Positions 51,923-61,220 of a stretch of DNA of 64,000 nucleotides are shown in pieces. The number at the start of each line of letters is the position of its first letter. The first letter of the stretch is position 1. This stretch comes from Nitrososphaerota archaeon (GTDB taxonomy: Archaea > Thermoproteota > Nitrososphaeria > Nitrososphaerales > Nitrosopumilaceae), in NCBI GenBank assembly GCA_016215465.1, contig JACRJT010000037.1, forward strand, positions 44,703 through 108,702, written 5' to 3'. Below the pieces are notes generated by a model that saw nothing but the letters and a program-made list of their open reading frames with translations, did no database searches and was not told the origin of the DNA. The translations under genes were made by a program, and so were the position numbers.

Positions 51923-54900
51923 ATGTCATCTCAAGAATCTCAAGTGACATCGTTTCCACCATCACTTCTTGTTTCTGCCACATATGACAGTCAAAAAAAA
52001 GCAGCAGTTCTAAAATTTTACAATCCTGAATCTCAAAAAATAATTTTGTGGGCAGACGAAATCGGTCACAAGCCGTACTGTTATTCAAAATTAAATCCGG
52101 AAGAGTTGGGATTTATTTCATCAAGAAAGGACGTGCTAAAAATCGATCAGATAAAGCGCAAAGATTTGTTGCATGATCAGGAAGTTTTGGTCTCAAAAAT
52201 AATAGTAGAGGATCCTCTTGCAATAGGAGGGACACAGACAGACAAGAGCATCAGAAACATCATAGAGACATGGGAGTCAGACATCAAGTATTATGAAAAT
52301 TATTTGTATGATCGAGAGTTGATTGTTGGAAAGTTTTACAAAACAGAAAACGGAAAGATAGTTCCTCATAATTTTGAGCTTGCAGACGATGTAAACTTGG
52401 CGCTAAAGAGTCTGCTGCTTGATGCGAGCACCACAAAGGGAATCGTAAATTCAAAAGAGTTTCAAGAATATGTGACACAGTGGGCTGAGCTTTTAAACCA
52501 GCCAGTCCCGAAAATAAAACGAGTCAGCTTTGATATTGAAGTTGAATCCGAAATAGGAAGAATCCCAGACCCAAAGATTGCAGAAAAAAGAGTAACTGCA
52601 GTAGGATTTGAGGATTCAGACGGACTAAAGCAGGTGTTTGTATTGAGGAAAAACGGCTCAGTTGACGGGAAAAGTGACATCCCAAGTGACGTAAAGGTCG
52701 TATTTTACGCAGAAAACGAGGAGAAAAAGATGATAGAAGACTCGTTCAAGTTTATTGCAACCTATCCTTTTGTGATAACATACAACGGCGATGATTTTGA
52801 CATGCCGTACCTGTACAATCGCGCAGAAAGACTCGGGATAAAAAATTCTGAAAACCCATTTTACATGATGCGGGATTCTGCCACGCTAAAGCAGGGAATA
52901 CACATTGACTTGTATAGAACCATGTCAAATAGATCATTTCAGATTTATGCATTTAGTCACAAGTACACTGATTTTTCATTGAACAGTGTTTCGCTTGCTC
53001 TGCTTGGCGAATCAAAAATTGATTATGGGGTAGAACTAGACAGGCTGGAAAACTATCAGCTTGCACATTATTGTTACAATGATGCAAGGCTCACGTACAA
53101 ACTTACAAGCTTTAACAACGATTTGCTAATGAATCTTCTGGTAGTAATATCCAGAATTGCAAGGATGCCAATTGACGATATTGCAAGGATGGGCGTATCC
53201 CAGTGGATAAGGAGTCTCCTATATTATGAGCACAGACGGCGTAATGCACTCATTCCAAGGAGAGAGGAACTTGATGCAAAATCGCAGGGAGTGACAAATG
53301 ATGCGATAATTAAAGACAAAAAATACAGAGGAGGTCTCGTAATAGATCCCGTTGAAGGAATTCATTTCAATGTCACCGTGATGGATTTTGCCTGTTTTGA
53401 TGATAAAACCGAGATATTGACAGTCAATGGATGGAAAACATATGATACACTAAAAAAAGGTGACATGGCATTAAGTGTCAATCTAAAAACAAATATTGTA
53501 GAAAAAAATGTTATAAAAAAAGTATTCAGATATGATTACAGCGGCCAAGTATTTAGAATAAAGACACCAAGAAAATTAGATTTTATTTTTACTCCTAATC
53601 ACAGGGTTGTTTATAACACAAAAGTAGGCGGCGACGAATGGAAATGGAGAGACAAATTATCCGTTGAAGAAATACAAAAAATTAACAACTATCACATATC
53701 ATTACCATGTTTTGGCAATTGGATTGGAAAGAAGAAAGAGAAAACAAAAGTTGATAATTTTGTATTTAAAACTAAGTTGTGGTTTGAATTTCTAGGTAGA
53801 TTTCTAGGAGATGGATATCTAAGTAACAGATCTATTCACATATATGAAAACATAAAAAATCAAGACAGAATAAACAATTTGTGTGACATAATATCTGAAT
53901 TAGGGTTTGAGCCAAAAAAAATCATAAATGAAAAAAAACACAGTGTTACTATATCAATACACGACATTCGCCTTGTTAGTGCATTACGGAATCTTTTAGA
54001 TGGAAAAACACATAGCAAGGATCGCCATATACCAAATGAATACATGGATTATTCAACTGAACATTTACAATGTTTGTTAAAGGGATTGATGGAGTCTGAT
54101 GGCAGTACAACTAAAAGTGGAGAAAAAACATATGCCACAATTAATAAATCTCTCGCAGATAGTTTTCAATTACTAGCTTTAAGATGTGGATACAATTGTT
54201 CAATAAACAACCGCATTAGTAGCGGATTTGGTAAAAAAACACGTTATTTCTTATGTGTGTTATCTGGATTCAGACACAAAAAATCCTCATTTGTAGTATC
54301 AAAACAACATCATCATGTTACTACTGAACAATATGATGGCAAAATATGGTGTGCCAGCACAAAGAATACAACACTGATTATTAGACGAAATGGTAGGGTC
54401 ATAATAACTGGAAATTCGCTATATCCGAGCATCATCAAGGTTAGAAACATTTCATATGAAACAATCAGATGCGTTCACGATGAATGCAAAAAAAATACAA
54501 TTCCAGATACGAATCATTGGGCATGTATAAAACAGAATGGATTAACATCGATGCTGATCGGTTCTCTTCGTGATCTCCGTGTTAATTATTATAAAAGTTT
54601 GTCAAAAATGGCAAAAACACAAGAGCAAAAAGAATTGTATACAGTAGTCAGTCAAGCACTCAAAGTAATTCTCAACGCTAGTTATGGGGTTATGGGTGCG
54701 GAGATTTTCCCATTGTATTTTCTTCCTGCAGCTGAAGCGACAACTGCTGTTGGCAGATACATCATTGTAGAGACAATCAAAGAATGCAAGTCGGTTGGAA
54801 TAGAGGTTTTGTATGGTGACACTGATAGTATTTTTAATAAAAATCCGACACAAGAACAAATCCATATGGTAATCGAATACATCAAAAAAGAACACGGTGT

Positions 54901-55492
54901 TGACCTTGAGGTAGACAAGGAATATCGTTACGTAGTGTTGAGCAACAGGAAAAAGAACTATCTTGGAGTAACAAAAGACGGCAAAGTAGATGTCAAGGGT
55001 CTAACTGGAAAAAAATCACATACACCGCCATTTATCCGAAATTTGTTCTATGAATTGCTTGACGTATTATCAAAAGTCCAGACTGCAGATGATTTCGAAA
55101 ACGCAAAAAAGCAAATCAGTGAAAAAATCACGGCGTGTGCAATCAAGGTAAAGGAGAAGAAAATTCCAATTTCAGAGCTTGCATTTAATGTGATGATAAG
55201 CAAATCTCTGTCAGAATACGACAAGACCATTCCGCAACACATTCGCGCTGCAAAACTACTAGAACAGACTAGGGAGATAAAGCGCGGCGACATCATATCA
55301 TATGTAAAGACAATCAACAAGCCGGGAGTAAAGCCAGTAGAAATGGCCCGTCCAGACGAGATAGATTCGGCAAAGTACATGGAGTTTATGGAAAGCACGT
55401 TAGATCAGATAACCTCATCAATGGATCTTGACTTTGACACAATGATTGGCAAGCCAAAACAAACCGGCCTTGATCAGTTCTTCTGGAGCTGA
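51923..55492 (+). CDS. polB: Family-B DNA polymerase interrupted by an intein
   Basis: 1189 codons in total: an 848-residue polymerase after removal of a 341-residue intein (491-831). Exonuclease motifs: RVSFDIEVESEIGR, VITYNGDDFDMPYL and LAHYCYNDARLTYKL. Polymerase motif A is DFA-SLYPSI, split by the intein, motif B is KVILNASYGVMGAEIF, and motif C is YGDTDS. This is the thaumarchaeal PolB, a main replicative or repair polymerase with 3'-5' exonuclease. It is co-transcribed with the dCMP deaminase gene. The extein just after the intein uses CGT codons and T-ending codons more than the rest. Confidence 0.97.
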   Translation: MSSQESQVTSFPPSLLVSATYDSQKKAAVLKFYNPESQKIILWADEIGHKPYCYSKLNPEELGFISSRKDVLKIDQIKRKDLLHDQEVLVSKIIVEDPLAIGGTQTDKSIRNIIETWESDIKYYENYLYDRELIVGKFYKTENGKIVPHNFELADDVNLALKSLLLDASTTKGIVNSKEFQEYVTQWAELLNQPVPKIKRVSFDIEVESEIGRIPDPKIAEKRVTAVGFEDSDGLKQVFVLRKNGSVDGKSDIPSDVKVVFYAENEEKKMIEDSFKFIATYPFVITYNGDDFDMPYLYNRAERLGIKNSENPFYMMRDSATLKQGIHIDLYRTMSNRSFQIYAFSHKYTDFSLNSVSLALLGESKIDYGVELDRLENYQLAHYCYNDARLTYKLTSFNNDLLMNLLVVISRIARMPIDDIARMGVSQWIRSLLYYEHRRRNALIPRREELDAKSQGVTNDAIIKDKKYRGGLVIDPVEGIHFNVTVMDFACFDDKTEILTVNGWKTYDTLKKGDMALSVNLKTNIVEKNVIKKVFRYDYSGQVFRIKTPRKLDFIFTPNHRVVYNTKVGGDEWKWRDKLSVEEIQKINNYHISLPCFGNWIGKKKEKTKVDNFVFKTKLWFEFLGRFLGDGYLSNRSIHIYENIKNQDRINNLCDIISELGFEPKKIINEKKHSVTISIHDIRLVSALRNLLDGKTHSKDRHIPNEYMDYSTEHLQCLLKGLMESDGSTTKSGEKTYATINKSLADSFQLLALRCGYNCSINNRISSGFGKKTRYFLCVLSGFRHKKSSFVVSKQHHHVTTEQYDGKIWCASTKNTTLIIRRNGRVIITGNSLYPSIIKVRNISYETIRCVHDECKKNTIPDTNHWACIKQNGLTSMLIGSLRDLRVNYYKSLSKMAKTQEQKELYTVVSQALKVILNASYGVMGAEIFPLYFLPAAEATTAVGRYIIVETIKECKSVGIEVLYGDTDSIFNKNPTQEQIHMVIEYIKKEHGVDLEVDKEYRYVVLSNRKKNYLGVTKDGKVDVKGLTGKKSHTPPFIRNLFYELLDVLSKVQTADDFENAKKQISEKITACAIKVKEKKIPISELAFNVMISKSLSEYDKTIPQHIRAAKLLEQTREIKRGDIISYVKTINKPGVKPVEMARPDEIDSAKYMEFMESTLDQITSSMDLDFDTMIGKPKQTGLDQFFWS
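53393..54415 (+). mobile_element. PolB intein with LAGLIDADG homing endonuclease
   Basis: In-frame 341-codon insertion within polymerase motif A, from Cys491 (ACFDDKTEILTVNGWKTYDT) to Asn831 (VIITGN), followed by Ser as the +1 residue of the C-extein. Splicing blocks are complete: A (CFDDKTEIL), B (FTPNHRVVYNT) and the C-terminal RRNGRVIITGN; the penultimate residue is Gly instead of the usual His. Two LAGLIDADG-like helices, FLGRFLGDGYLS and LLKGLMESDGST, mark a homing endonuclease. The site (between Ala and SLYPSI) is the same as a known archaeal polB intein site. It is more AT-rich than the flanks. Confidence 0.93.
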
Positions 55493-55536
55493 CCATAAAA
55501 ACAATAAATAACGCAAAAAATTACTTTGTTAAAGTC

Positions 55537-56193
55537 TTGTTCATAATAAATTACAAAAACTACGAGGAAATATCGGGAGATAAATCTGCAAAACTTGCCT
55601 CAATTGCAGATAAAATCGCAAAAAAATACAAGGTAAAAATCGCAGTTGCCCCGCCGCACCACCTGCTATCTGGAATCAAAAATTACTCAGGGCCAATTCT
55701 TTCCCAGCACGTAGATAATGCAAAAATTGGAAGCACTACAGGATTTGTCATTCCAGAACTGTTAAAAAAATCAAACATAAGCGGCTCTTTAATCAACCAC
55801 AGCGAGCACAGGATCCCAAGCAATGACATCATAGAACTAGTAGAGAGACTACAAAAACTGAAAATGATCACAGTTGTCTGCGTCAAAAACGTTGCAGAGG
55901 CTGCAAAATACGCAAGGCTAAATCCAACTTATATCGCAATAGAACCGCCAGAGCTGATCGGATCAGGAAAGGCAGTATCCACTGAAAAACCAGAACTCAT
56001 CACAAAGGCAGTGCAGGCAGTAAGTGCTGCAAAAAACAATACCAAGCTACTCTGTGGTGCTGGGATTGTCAGCGGCCAGGATGTCAGAAAGGCAATGGAT
56101 CTTGGCTCAGAGGGAATACTTGTAGCAAGCGGCATAGTAAAGGCAAAGAACTGGAATGCAATTGTCGAGGAATTTGCAAAGGGAATGCTTTAA
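55537..56193 (+). CDS. tpiA: Triosephosphate isomerase
   Basis: 218 residues from a TTG at 55537, the short archaeal form. IINYKNYEEISG contains the catalytic Lys, GSLINHSEHRI the His and IAIEPPELIGSGK the Glu with loop 6. LLCGAGIVSGQDVRKAM and GILVASGIVKA are the phosphate-binding parts. It interconverts DHAP and glyceraldehyde-3-phosphate in gluconeogenesis. ppdK, another gluconeogenic gene, follows 39 bp later. Confidence 0.95.
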   Translation: MFIINYKNYEEISGDKSAKLASIADKIAKKYKVKIAVAPPHHLLSGIKNYSGPILSQHVDNAKIGSTTGFVIPELLKKSNISGSLINHSEHRIPSNDIIELVERLQKLKMITVVCVKNVAEAAKYARLNPTYIAIEPPELIGSGKAVSTEKPELITKAVQAVSAAKNNTKLLCGAGIVSGQDVRKAMDLGSEGILVASGIVKAKNWNAIVEEFAKGML

Positions 56194-56232
56194 AACACGT
56201 TCAAAGTGATAGAAAAATCCGGTGATAAAATA

Positions 56233-58947
56233 ATGAAGATGGTTTATTTCTTTGACGAAGGAGACGGCAAGAACAAGAAACTTCTTGGCGGAAAAGGCGC
56301 AGGGCTAGCAGAAATGACAAGACTAAAGCTCCCAGTACCACCGGGATTTACAATCACCACAGATGTTTGCAAATTATACTATCAAAATAACAAAACTCTT
56401 CCAAAGAGTCTTTGGGCAGAGATAAAAAAGAACATTTCAAGACTGGAAAGAGAGACCGGAAAAAAATGGAACTCTAGTGCCAACCCACTACTGGTGTCAG
56501 TCCGCTCCGGCGCGGCACTGTCAATGCCAGGCATGATGGACACAATCCTAAACCTTGGACTAAATGATGTTGCCGTCGAGGCGCTTGCAAAAAAGACAAA
56601 CAACCCAAGATTCGCATGGGATTCGTATCGTAGGTTTGTCCAATTATTTGGCAAAGTAGTGTTTGGCGTAAATGACAAAAAGTTTGATGAAATCTTAGAG
56701 GAGGTAAAGAAAAAGCAAGGAGTTCATTTAGATAGTGACCTAAGCGAGCAGTCGCTAAGACAGGTCGTTTCACAGTACAAGGAGACTTGCCAAAAACACG
56801 TAGGAAGACCATTTCCAACAAGTGCAGATGAACAATTAGAATTGTCAGTAAAGGCAGTCTTTAACAGCTGGATGGGGGAGCGTGCAATAGTTTATCGTGA
56901 AAAGAACCACATCACACGAGACATTGCAGATGGAACTGCAGTAAACGTAGTCACAATGGTATTTGGAAACATGGGAAATGACAGCGCAACAGGTGTCGTG
57001 TTTACGAGAAACCCAGGCGACGGTACAAACAAGATTTTTGGCGACTATCTGGTAAACGCGCAAGGCGAAGACGTTGTAGCAGGAGTCAGGACTCCAAAGC
57101 CAGTTGATGAAATGAAAGCAAAAATGCCAAAAAGCTACAAATTATTAGCAGATACTTGCAAAAAACTAGAAAAACACTACAAAGAGCCGCAGGATATCGA
57201 GTTTACAGTAGAGCAGGGAAAATTCTACTTGCTTCAGACAAGGTCTGCAAAGATGAATGCTGCAGGAATGATCAAGACATCAGTTGACATGGTAAAAGAA
57301 AAATTAATCAATAAAGACAGAGCATTATTACGATTACAGCCTGATCAATTAGAACAGCTACTCCACAAGACAATCAATTATGAAAAGGCAAAAGAATTCA
57401 AAAAAGTAGTCAGGGGAATTGCAGCATCACCTGGAGCAGCAAGCGGCATCGCAGTATTTGACGTAAAGCACGCAGTTACAATGGGTGAGACCGGCACCAA
57501 GGTAATTTTGGTAAGAGAGGAAACAAAGCCAGAAGACGTTCCTGCCTTTTTTGCATCAGTTGGAATTTTGACAAGCAGGGGTGGAAAAACATCCCACGCT
57601 GCAGTTGTCGCAAGGGGGATGGGAAAGCCATGCATTGTAGGATGTTCGGATTTGAAAATAAACTTGGAAACAAAGCAGGCAAGCGTTGGCAATTTGGTAA
57701 TACACGACGGGGATGCAATTACAATTGACGGAAGCATTGGCGACGTATATCTTGGCGAGGTGCCAACAATCGAGCCGCAAATCACCGATGATTTCAGAGC
57801 AGTTCTTGAATGGGCGCAAAATACAAAGAGAATTGGAATTCGCGCAAATGCAGACACCCCTGAAGGCGCGCAGCTTGCAAGAAAATACGGGGCAAAGGGA
57901 ATAGGGCTGTGCAGAACGGAAAGAATGTTCAATGCGGCAGACAGACTAGGATTATTTGTAAAACTAATCATGGCGAAGTCAGTAGAGGAGAGAAAAGAAC
58001 ACCTGCTCAAACTGCAAGAATTACAGAAAAGCGATTTCATGCAAATTCTAAAAACAATGGAAGGCTACAAGGTAACAATTAGGCTTCTTGACCCACCACT
58101 CCATGAGTTCCTCCCAAACCCTGAAGAGCTAATCAACAGAATCCACAAATTGGAAAAACTCGGAAACTCTCAGGAACTTGAAGAGACAAGAGTGATTTTG
58201 GCTCGCGCACGTGAACTAGCAGAGATAAACCCGATGATGGGCCACAGGGGAGTTCGAGTAGGCGTAACATATCCAGAAATATATGAAATGCAGATCAGGT
58301 CAGTTTTTGAGGCAGCGGCAGAACTTGCAAAGCAAAAGGTAAACGCGTATCCACAAATCATGATCCCGCAGGTAGGCAGCATTGCAGAATTAAATTACAT
58401 CAAGAGAATCTATGATAGAGTCAAGGCAGAATCAGAATCAAAGCACGGAGTCAAACTTGTAATAAACTTTGGAACTATGCTAGAGGTGGTTCGAGGCTGC
58501 CTTACATCAAATGAGCTTGCTAGCACTGCAGAGTTTTTCAGCTTTGGAACAAACGACCTAACACAGGCAGTGTTTAGCTTTTCAAGAGAAGACGCAGAGG
58601 GCAAGTTCCTTCCAGAATACATAGAAAAAGAGGTCCTCGAGAGAAATCCGTTCCAGACAATCGATGTAAACGGAGTCGGAAGCCTTGTGAAAATCGCAAT
58701 TACAAACGGAAAAACAGTAAAGCCAAATATCGAAATTGGAGTTTGCGGAGAACACGGCGGAGATCCAAACTCTGTCAAATTCTTCCACGGTATAGGCGTA
58801 TCATATGTAAGTGCATCACCACATAGAATCCCTATTGCAATTGTTGCAGCAGCCCAGGCTGAAATCCTAGGCAAAAATGCGCCAAGACCATCAAAAAAGA
58901 AATCACAAAGCAAGAAAAAGGCACTTAAGAAAAAATCACGTAAGTGA
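56233..58947 (+). CDS. ppdK: Pyruvate phosphate dikinase
   Basis: 904 residues. The ATG at 56233 has an unusually clear ribosome-binding GGTGAT six bases upstream. The ATP-grasp domain begins YFFDEGDGKNKKLLGGKGAG, the central phosphohistidine domain has TSRGGKTSHAAVVARGMGKP, and the C-terminal barrel has GIGLCRTERMF and GVCGEHGGDP. It converts pyruvate, ATP and Pi to PEP, AMP and PPi, the entry to gluconeogenesis after the hydroxypropionate/hydroxybutyrate cycle. Its final codons overlap a convergent receiver gene by 12 bp. Confidence 0.97.
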   Translation: MKMVYFFDEGDGKNKKLLGGKGAGLAEMTRLKLPVPPGFTITTDVCKLYYQNNKTLPKSLWAEIKKNISRLERETGKKWNSSANPLLVSVRSGAALSMPGMMDTILNLGLNDVAVEALAKKTNNPRFAWDSYRRFVQLFGKVVFGVNDKKFDEILEEVKKKQGVHLDSDLSEQSLRQVVSQYKETCQKHVGRPFPTSADEQLELSVKAVFNSWMGERAIVYREKNHITRDIADGTAVNVVTMVFGNMGNDSATGVVFTRNPGDGTNKIFGDYLVNAQGEDVVAGVRTPKPVDEMKAKMPKSYKLLADTCKKLEKHYKEPQDIEFTVEQGKFYLLQTRSAKMNAAGMIKTSVDMVKEKLINKDRALLRLQPDQLEQLLHKTINYEKAKEFKKVVRGIAASPGAASGIAVFDVKHAVTMGETGTKVILVREETKPEDVPAFFASVGILTSRGGKTSHAAVVARGMGKPCIVGCSDLKINLETKQASVGNLVIHDGDAITIDGSIGDVYLGEVPTIEPQITDDFRAVLEWAQNTKRIGIRANADTPEGAQLARKYGAKGIGLCRTERMFNAADRLGLFVKLIMAKSVEERKEHLLKLQELQKSDFMQILKTMEGYKVTIRLLDPPLHEFLPNPEELINRIHKLEKLGNSQELEETRVILARARELAEINPMMGHRGVRVGVTYPEIYEMQIRSVFEAAAELAKQKVNAYPQIMIPQVGSIAELNYIKRIYDRVKAESESKHGVKLVINFGTMLEVVRGCLTSNELASTAEFFSFGTNDLTQAVFSFSREDAEGKFLPEYIEKEVLERNPFQTIDVNGVGSLVKIAITNGKTVKPNIEIGVCGEHGGDPNSVKFFHGIGVSYVSASPHRIPIAIVAAAQAEILGKNAPRPSKKKSQSKKKALKKKSRK

Positions 58948-59325
58948 CTCTACTTTTCGTTCAAGCTGCGATAATGTAAATGGTTTTTCCAAAACTACTA
59001 TCTTATCTACAAGATCCTCCGTTTCATCCTCTAGTGCCCATCTCTGATATCCTGTAATGAATAAAATTTTTTGTTTTGGGTTTTTTGCCAAAATTTCCTT
59101 TGCTGCCTTTGCTCCTGTCTTTTTTGGCATGTTGTGATCTAAGAGAACCAAGTCAAATGGGTTTTCATCTAGTGAGTCAAACTCTGTTTTTTTGAGCTTT
59201 TCTTTGTATTTCTTTAGGCACTCCAATCCATCTGGGGTGGTGATTACCGTGTGGCCTTTTTTTTCAAGCAGTATCTTGTACTGGTTTGCAACAAACTTGT
59301 TGTCTTCGGCAACTAGGATGATCAA
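58936..59325 (-). CDS. Stand-alone response-regulator receiver protein
   Basis: 129 residues from the TTG at 59325 (encoding MIILVAEDNKFVANQYKILL); a longer frame to 59403 exists but crosses the palindrome. Acidic pair at 7-8, phospho-Asp in FDLVLLDHNMPKKTGAKAAK, Thr in ILFITGYQ and Lys in VVLEKPFTLSQL. It is a paralogue of the 13209 receiver (both have FDLVLLDH-MP-KTGA). There is no output domain. A weaker palindrome is centred 50 nt upstream, which supports this start. Confidence 0.88.
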   Translation of the reverse strand: MIILVAEDNKFVANQYKILLEKKGHTVITTPDGLECLKKYKEKLKKTEFDSLDENPFDLVLLDHNMPKKTGAKAAKEILAKNPKQKILFITGYQRWALEDETEDLVDKIVVLEKPFTLSQLERKVESLT

Positions 59326-59366
59326 TTCAGCTAGTGTGATTTTTTGTTGTGCTTGAAGACTAGTAT

Positions 59367-59383
59367 GTTTTATTCGAACAACA
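59367..59383. promoter_or_regulatory. Two-component palindrome, copy 4 (degenerate)
   Basis: GTTTTATTCGAACAACA matches the consensus at 12 of 17 positions and is centred at 59375, 50 nt from the receiver start at 59325, with ACTAG at 59359-59363, the same relative place as in copy 1. Confidence 0.45.
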
Positions 59384-59434
59384 CACTGATGAATTCTACG
59401 CAAGCCTTTTTTTATTAAAAGTCAGTCTTATTCT

Positions 59435-59533
59435 AGGTTCATTCGACAGTACCGAGATTAGGACCTGCCAAGACCACAACCAAATCAGTGAGGATATCTC
59501 AAGTCGGCCATGTCTTAGATATCCTCACTTTTT
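59435..59533 (+). ncRNA. Candidate structured small RNA with terminator hairpin
   Basis: No ORF is present. A TATA-like TTTTTATTAAAA at 59409-59420 would place the start near 59435-59440. Hairpin 1: AGGTTC (59435-59440) pairs with GGACCT (59461-59466, one G-U), with an inner TCG/CGA pair (59443-59445, 59453-59455). Hairpin 2: GTGAGGATATCT (59488-59499) pairs perfectly with AGATATCCTCAC (59517-59528), 17-nt loop, followed by TTTTTT. The T run lies only on the plus side, so it is probably a plus-strand transcript ended by an intrinsic-like terminator. No known RNA family recognised. Confidence 0.5.
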
Positions 59534-59601
59534 AATTAAAATTAACCAAAATTTCGAATTCAATAAGTTAGATTCTAATCCGCATCAAAAGTAAAAACAC
59601 G

Positions 59602-59883
59602 TTATTTTACAATCTTTACGCCGTTCCAAAATGCCACATAATTTTTAATCTGTTTTGCAGCATCGGAAGGTTCAGGATAATACCATGCACAATCATTGTT
59701 TGTTTTTCCGTTTACGGTTACCGAGTAATAGCTCGCAATGCCTTTCCAACTGCAGGTTGTTTTTGTGTCCGATTTTTTAAAAAACTCTTTTTTTATCGCA
59801 TCGTGAGGAAAATATTGGTTTCCTTCTACAACTATAGTATTTTCACTTTCTGCCAAGACAGACTCATTCCATACTGCTTTCAT
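59602..59883 (-). CDS. DUF427 family protein
   Basis: 93 residues, a complete DUF427 domain: MKAVWNESVLAESENTIVVE, NQYFPHDAIKKEFF, TTCSWKGIASYYSVTVNGK, AWYYPEPSDAAKQIKNYVAF. The family forms small beta barrels of unknown function; conserved Trp, Lys and Tyr at the centre hint at a ligand site. Monocistronic. The candidate RNA is beyond its 3' end. Confidence 0.92.
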   Translation of the reverse strand: MKAVWNESVLAESENTIVVEGNQYFPHDAIKKEFFKKSDTKTTCSWKGIASYYSVTVNGKTNNDCAWYYPEPSDAAKQIKNYVAFWNGVKIVK

Positions 59884-60007
59884 GAATTAATTTCATATTT
59901 GAAGAGTAAATCTTTATCGCTTTATGATTTAGCAGTGAACCGCTATGCAAGACAATTAGCATCAAATCAAATTTTCACATTCAAAAGAGTTCAATCAGCA
60001 AACTGAA

Positions 60008-61033
60008 TCAGGTTGTAGAAAATAAGATCAATGCAAAGTATTTTTGCTTGTCTTGCCAGATCTTGCTTATTTTAAACCCACTCTTACTTGCAATCTGCCT
60101 TATCTGGTGTAATGTGTATTTGTGAGAGTATTCAGTGCGAATCATCTCTCCTTTTTCAAGTTTTATTTGTAAATCCACATTCTCAAGATACACTTGCTGT
60201 TGAACTTTTGATTCCAGGTGCATTTCAATTCGGCTTTCCCGTGCATTAAAAAATGCACGATGCTCAAACTTTTTCAAGTCAAAATTGCCTCTCAATTCGG
60301 CATTTATTCTTTTTAGCAGATTAAGATTGAAGTTTTTTGTGACTCCTTTGGAATCATCATATGCTTTTTCTAGAATTTTTGTATCTTTTACCAAGTCTAT
60401 GCCAAGAAGGAATAGATCATCTTTTTTCATACAGTATTTGATGCTGTTTAGAAATTCCAATCCTGCAGCATGATCAAAATTGCCAAAGCTTGATCCAAAA
60501 AACACAATTATTTTCTTGTCATCTAGGTTTTTTAGTAATTTTAATCCTGCCTCATAATGATCAATTATTCCAGTGATGTGAAGATTGGTAAATTCGTCCT
60601 GAAGTCGCTCAGAGCTTTCCTGCACAATGTCAGAAATATCTATTGGATAGTATTTTACATGACTGTGATTTTCCAATAATAATTCAAATAGATGCCTAGT
60701 CTTAATTGAAGAGCCACTTCCCAGCTCCACAACAGAACTATGTTGTGAGAAATATTTTGGCATTTCATCTTTTATTGTTGATAGTATTTCGAGTTCTTTT
60801 TTTGTCAGATAATATTCGTCAAGATCACATATTTCTTCAAAAAGCCTAGAGCCATTGGCATCATAGAAATATTTGGACGGAATAAATTTTTTCTTTCTTG
60901 TAAGACCATATGAAATTTCAGTAGCAAAGTCATCTTGTTGCGGATTTAGGGGTTTTATTAGAACACAGTTTGGTCCAACGAACTTTTTCTCATAATTATT
61001 TGAATTAATGTTAATCGTGTCTTTCATTTTCAT
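60008..61033 (-). CDS. egtD: L-histidine N-alpha-methyltransferase EgtD
   Basis: 341 residues (a second ATG two codons later is possible). The EgtD family opens KKFIPSKYFYDANGSRLFEE, then EICDLDEYYLTKKELEIL. The SAM site is VVELGSGSSIKTRHLFELLL, with later YYPIDISDIVQESSERL and IVFFGSSFGNFD. It trimethylates histidine to hercynine, the first step of ergothioneine synthesis. It is divergent from egtB with 187 bp between; EgtC and EgtE are not here. Confidence 0.95.
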   Translation of the reverse strand: MKMKDTININSNNYEKKFVGPNCVLIKPLNPQQDDFATEISYGLTRKKKFIPSKYFYDANGSRLFEEICDLDEYYLTKKELEILSTIKDEMPKYFSQHSSVVELGSGSSIKTRHLFELLLENHSHVKYYPIDISDIVQESSERLQDEFTNLHITGIIDHYEAGLKLLKNLDDKKIIVFFGSSFGNFDHAAGLEFLNSIKYCMKKDDLFLLGIDLVKDTKILEKAYDDSKGVTKNFNLNLLKRINAELRGNFDLKKFEHRAFFNARESRIEMHLESKVQQQVYLENVDLQIKLEKGEMIRTEYSHKYTLHQIRQIASKSGFKISKIWQDKQKYFALILFSTT

Positions 61034-61220
61034 TGAGTCTATTGTGATACATACGTCACGATGACTTTTGAATGCTTCGTATCAAAACTCTTTTGTGAAA
61101 TACAACATTGAAAATTATAATTATTGGCGCGGATCGAATCATTATATTTTTGAAGCAATTGTTGATTTTTGGAATTAAGGATAAGAATAAATGATTAGAA
61201 CTTGAAGAAATTACACAAAA

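Noticed and set aside
61125..61140. GGATCGAATC resembling a tRNA T-loop near 61129
   Set aside because: No T-stem pairing, acceptor stem or anticodon arm nearby.
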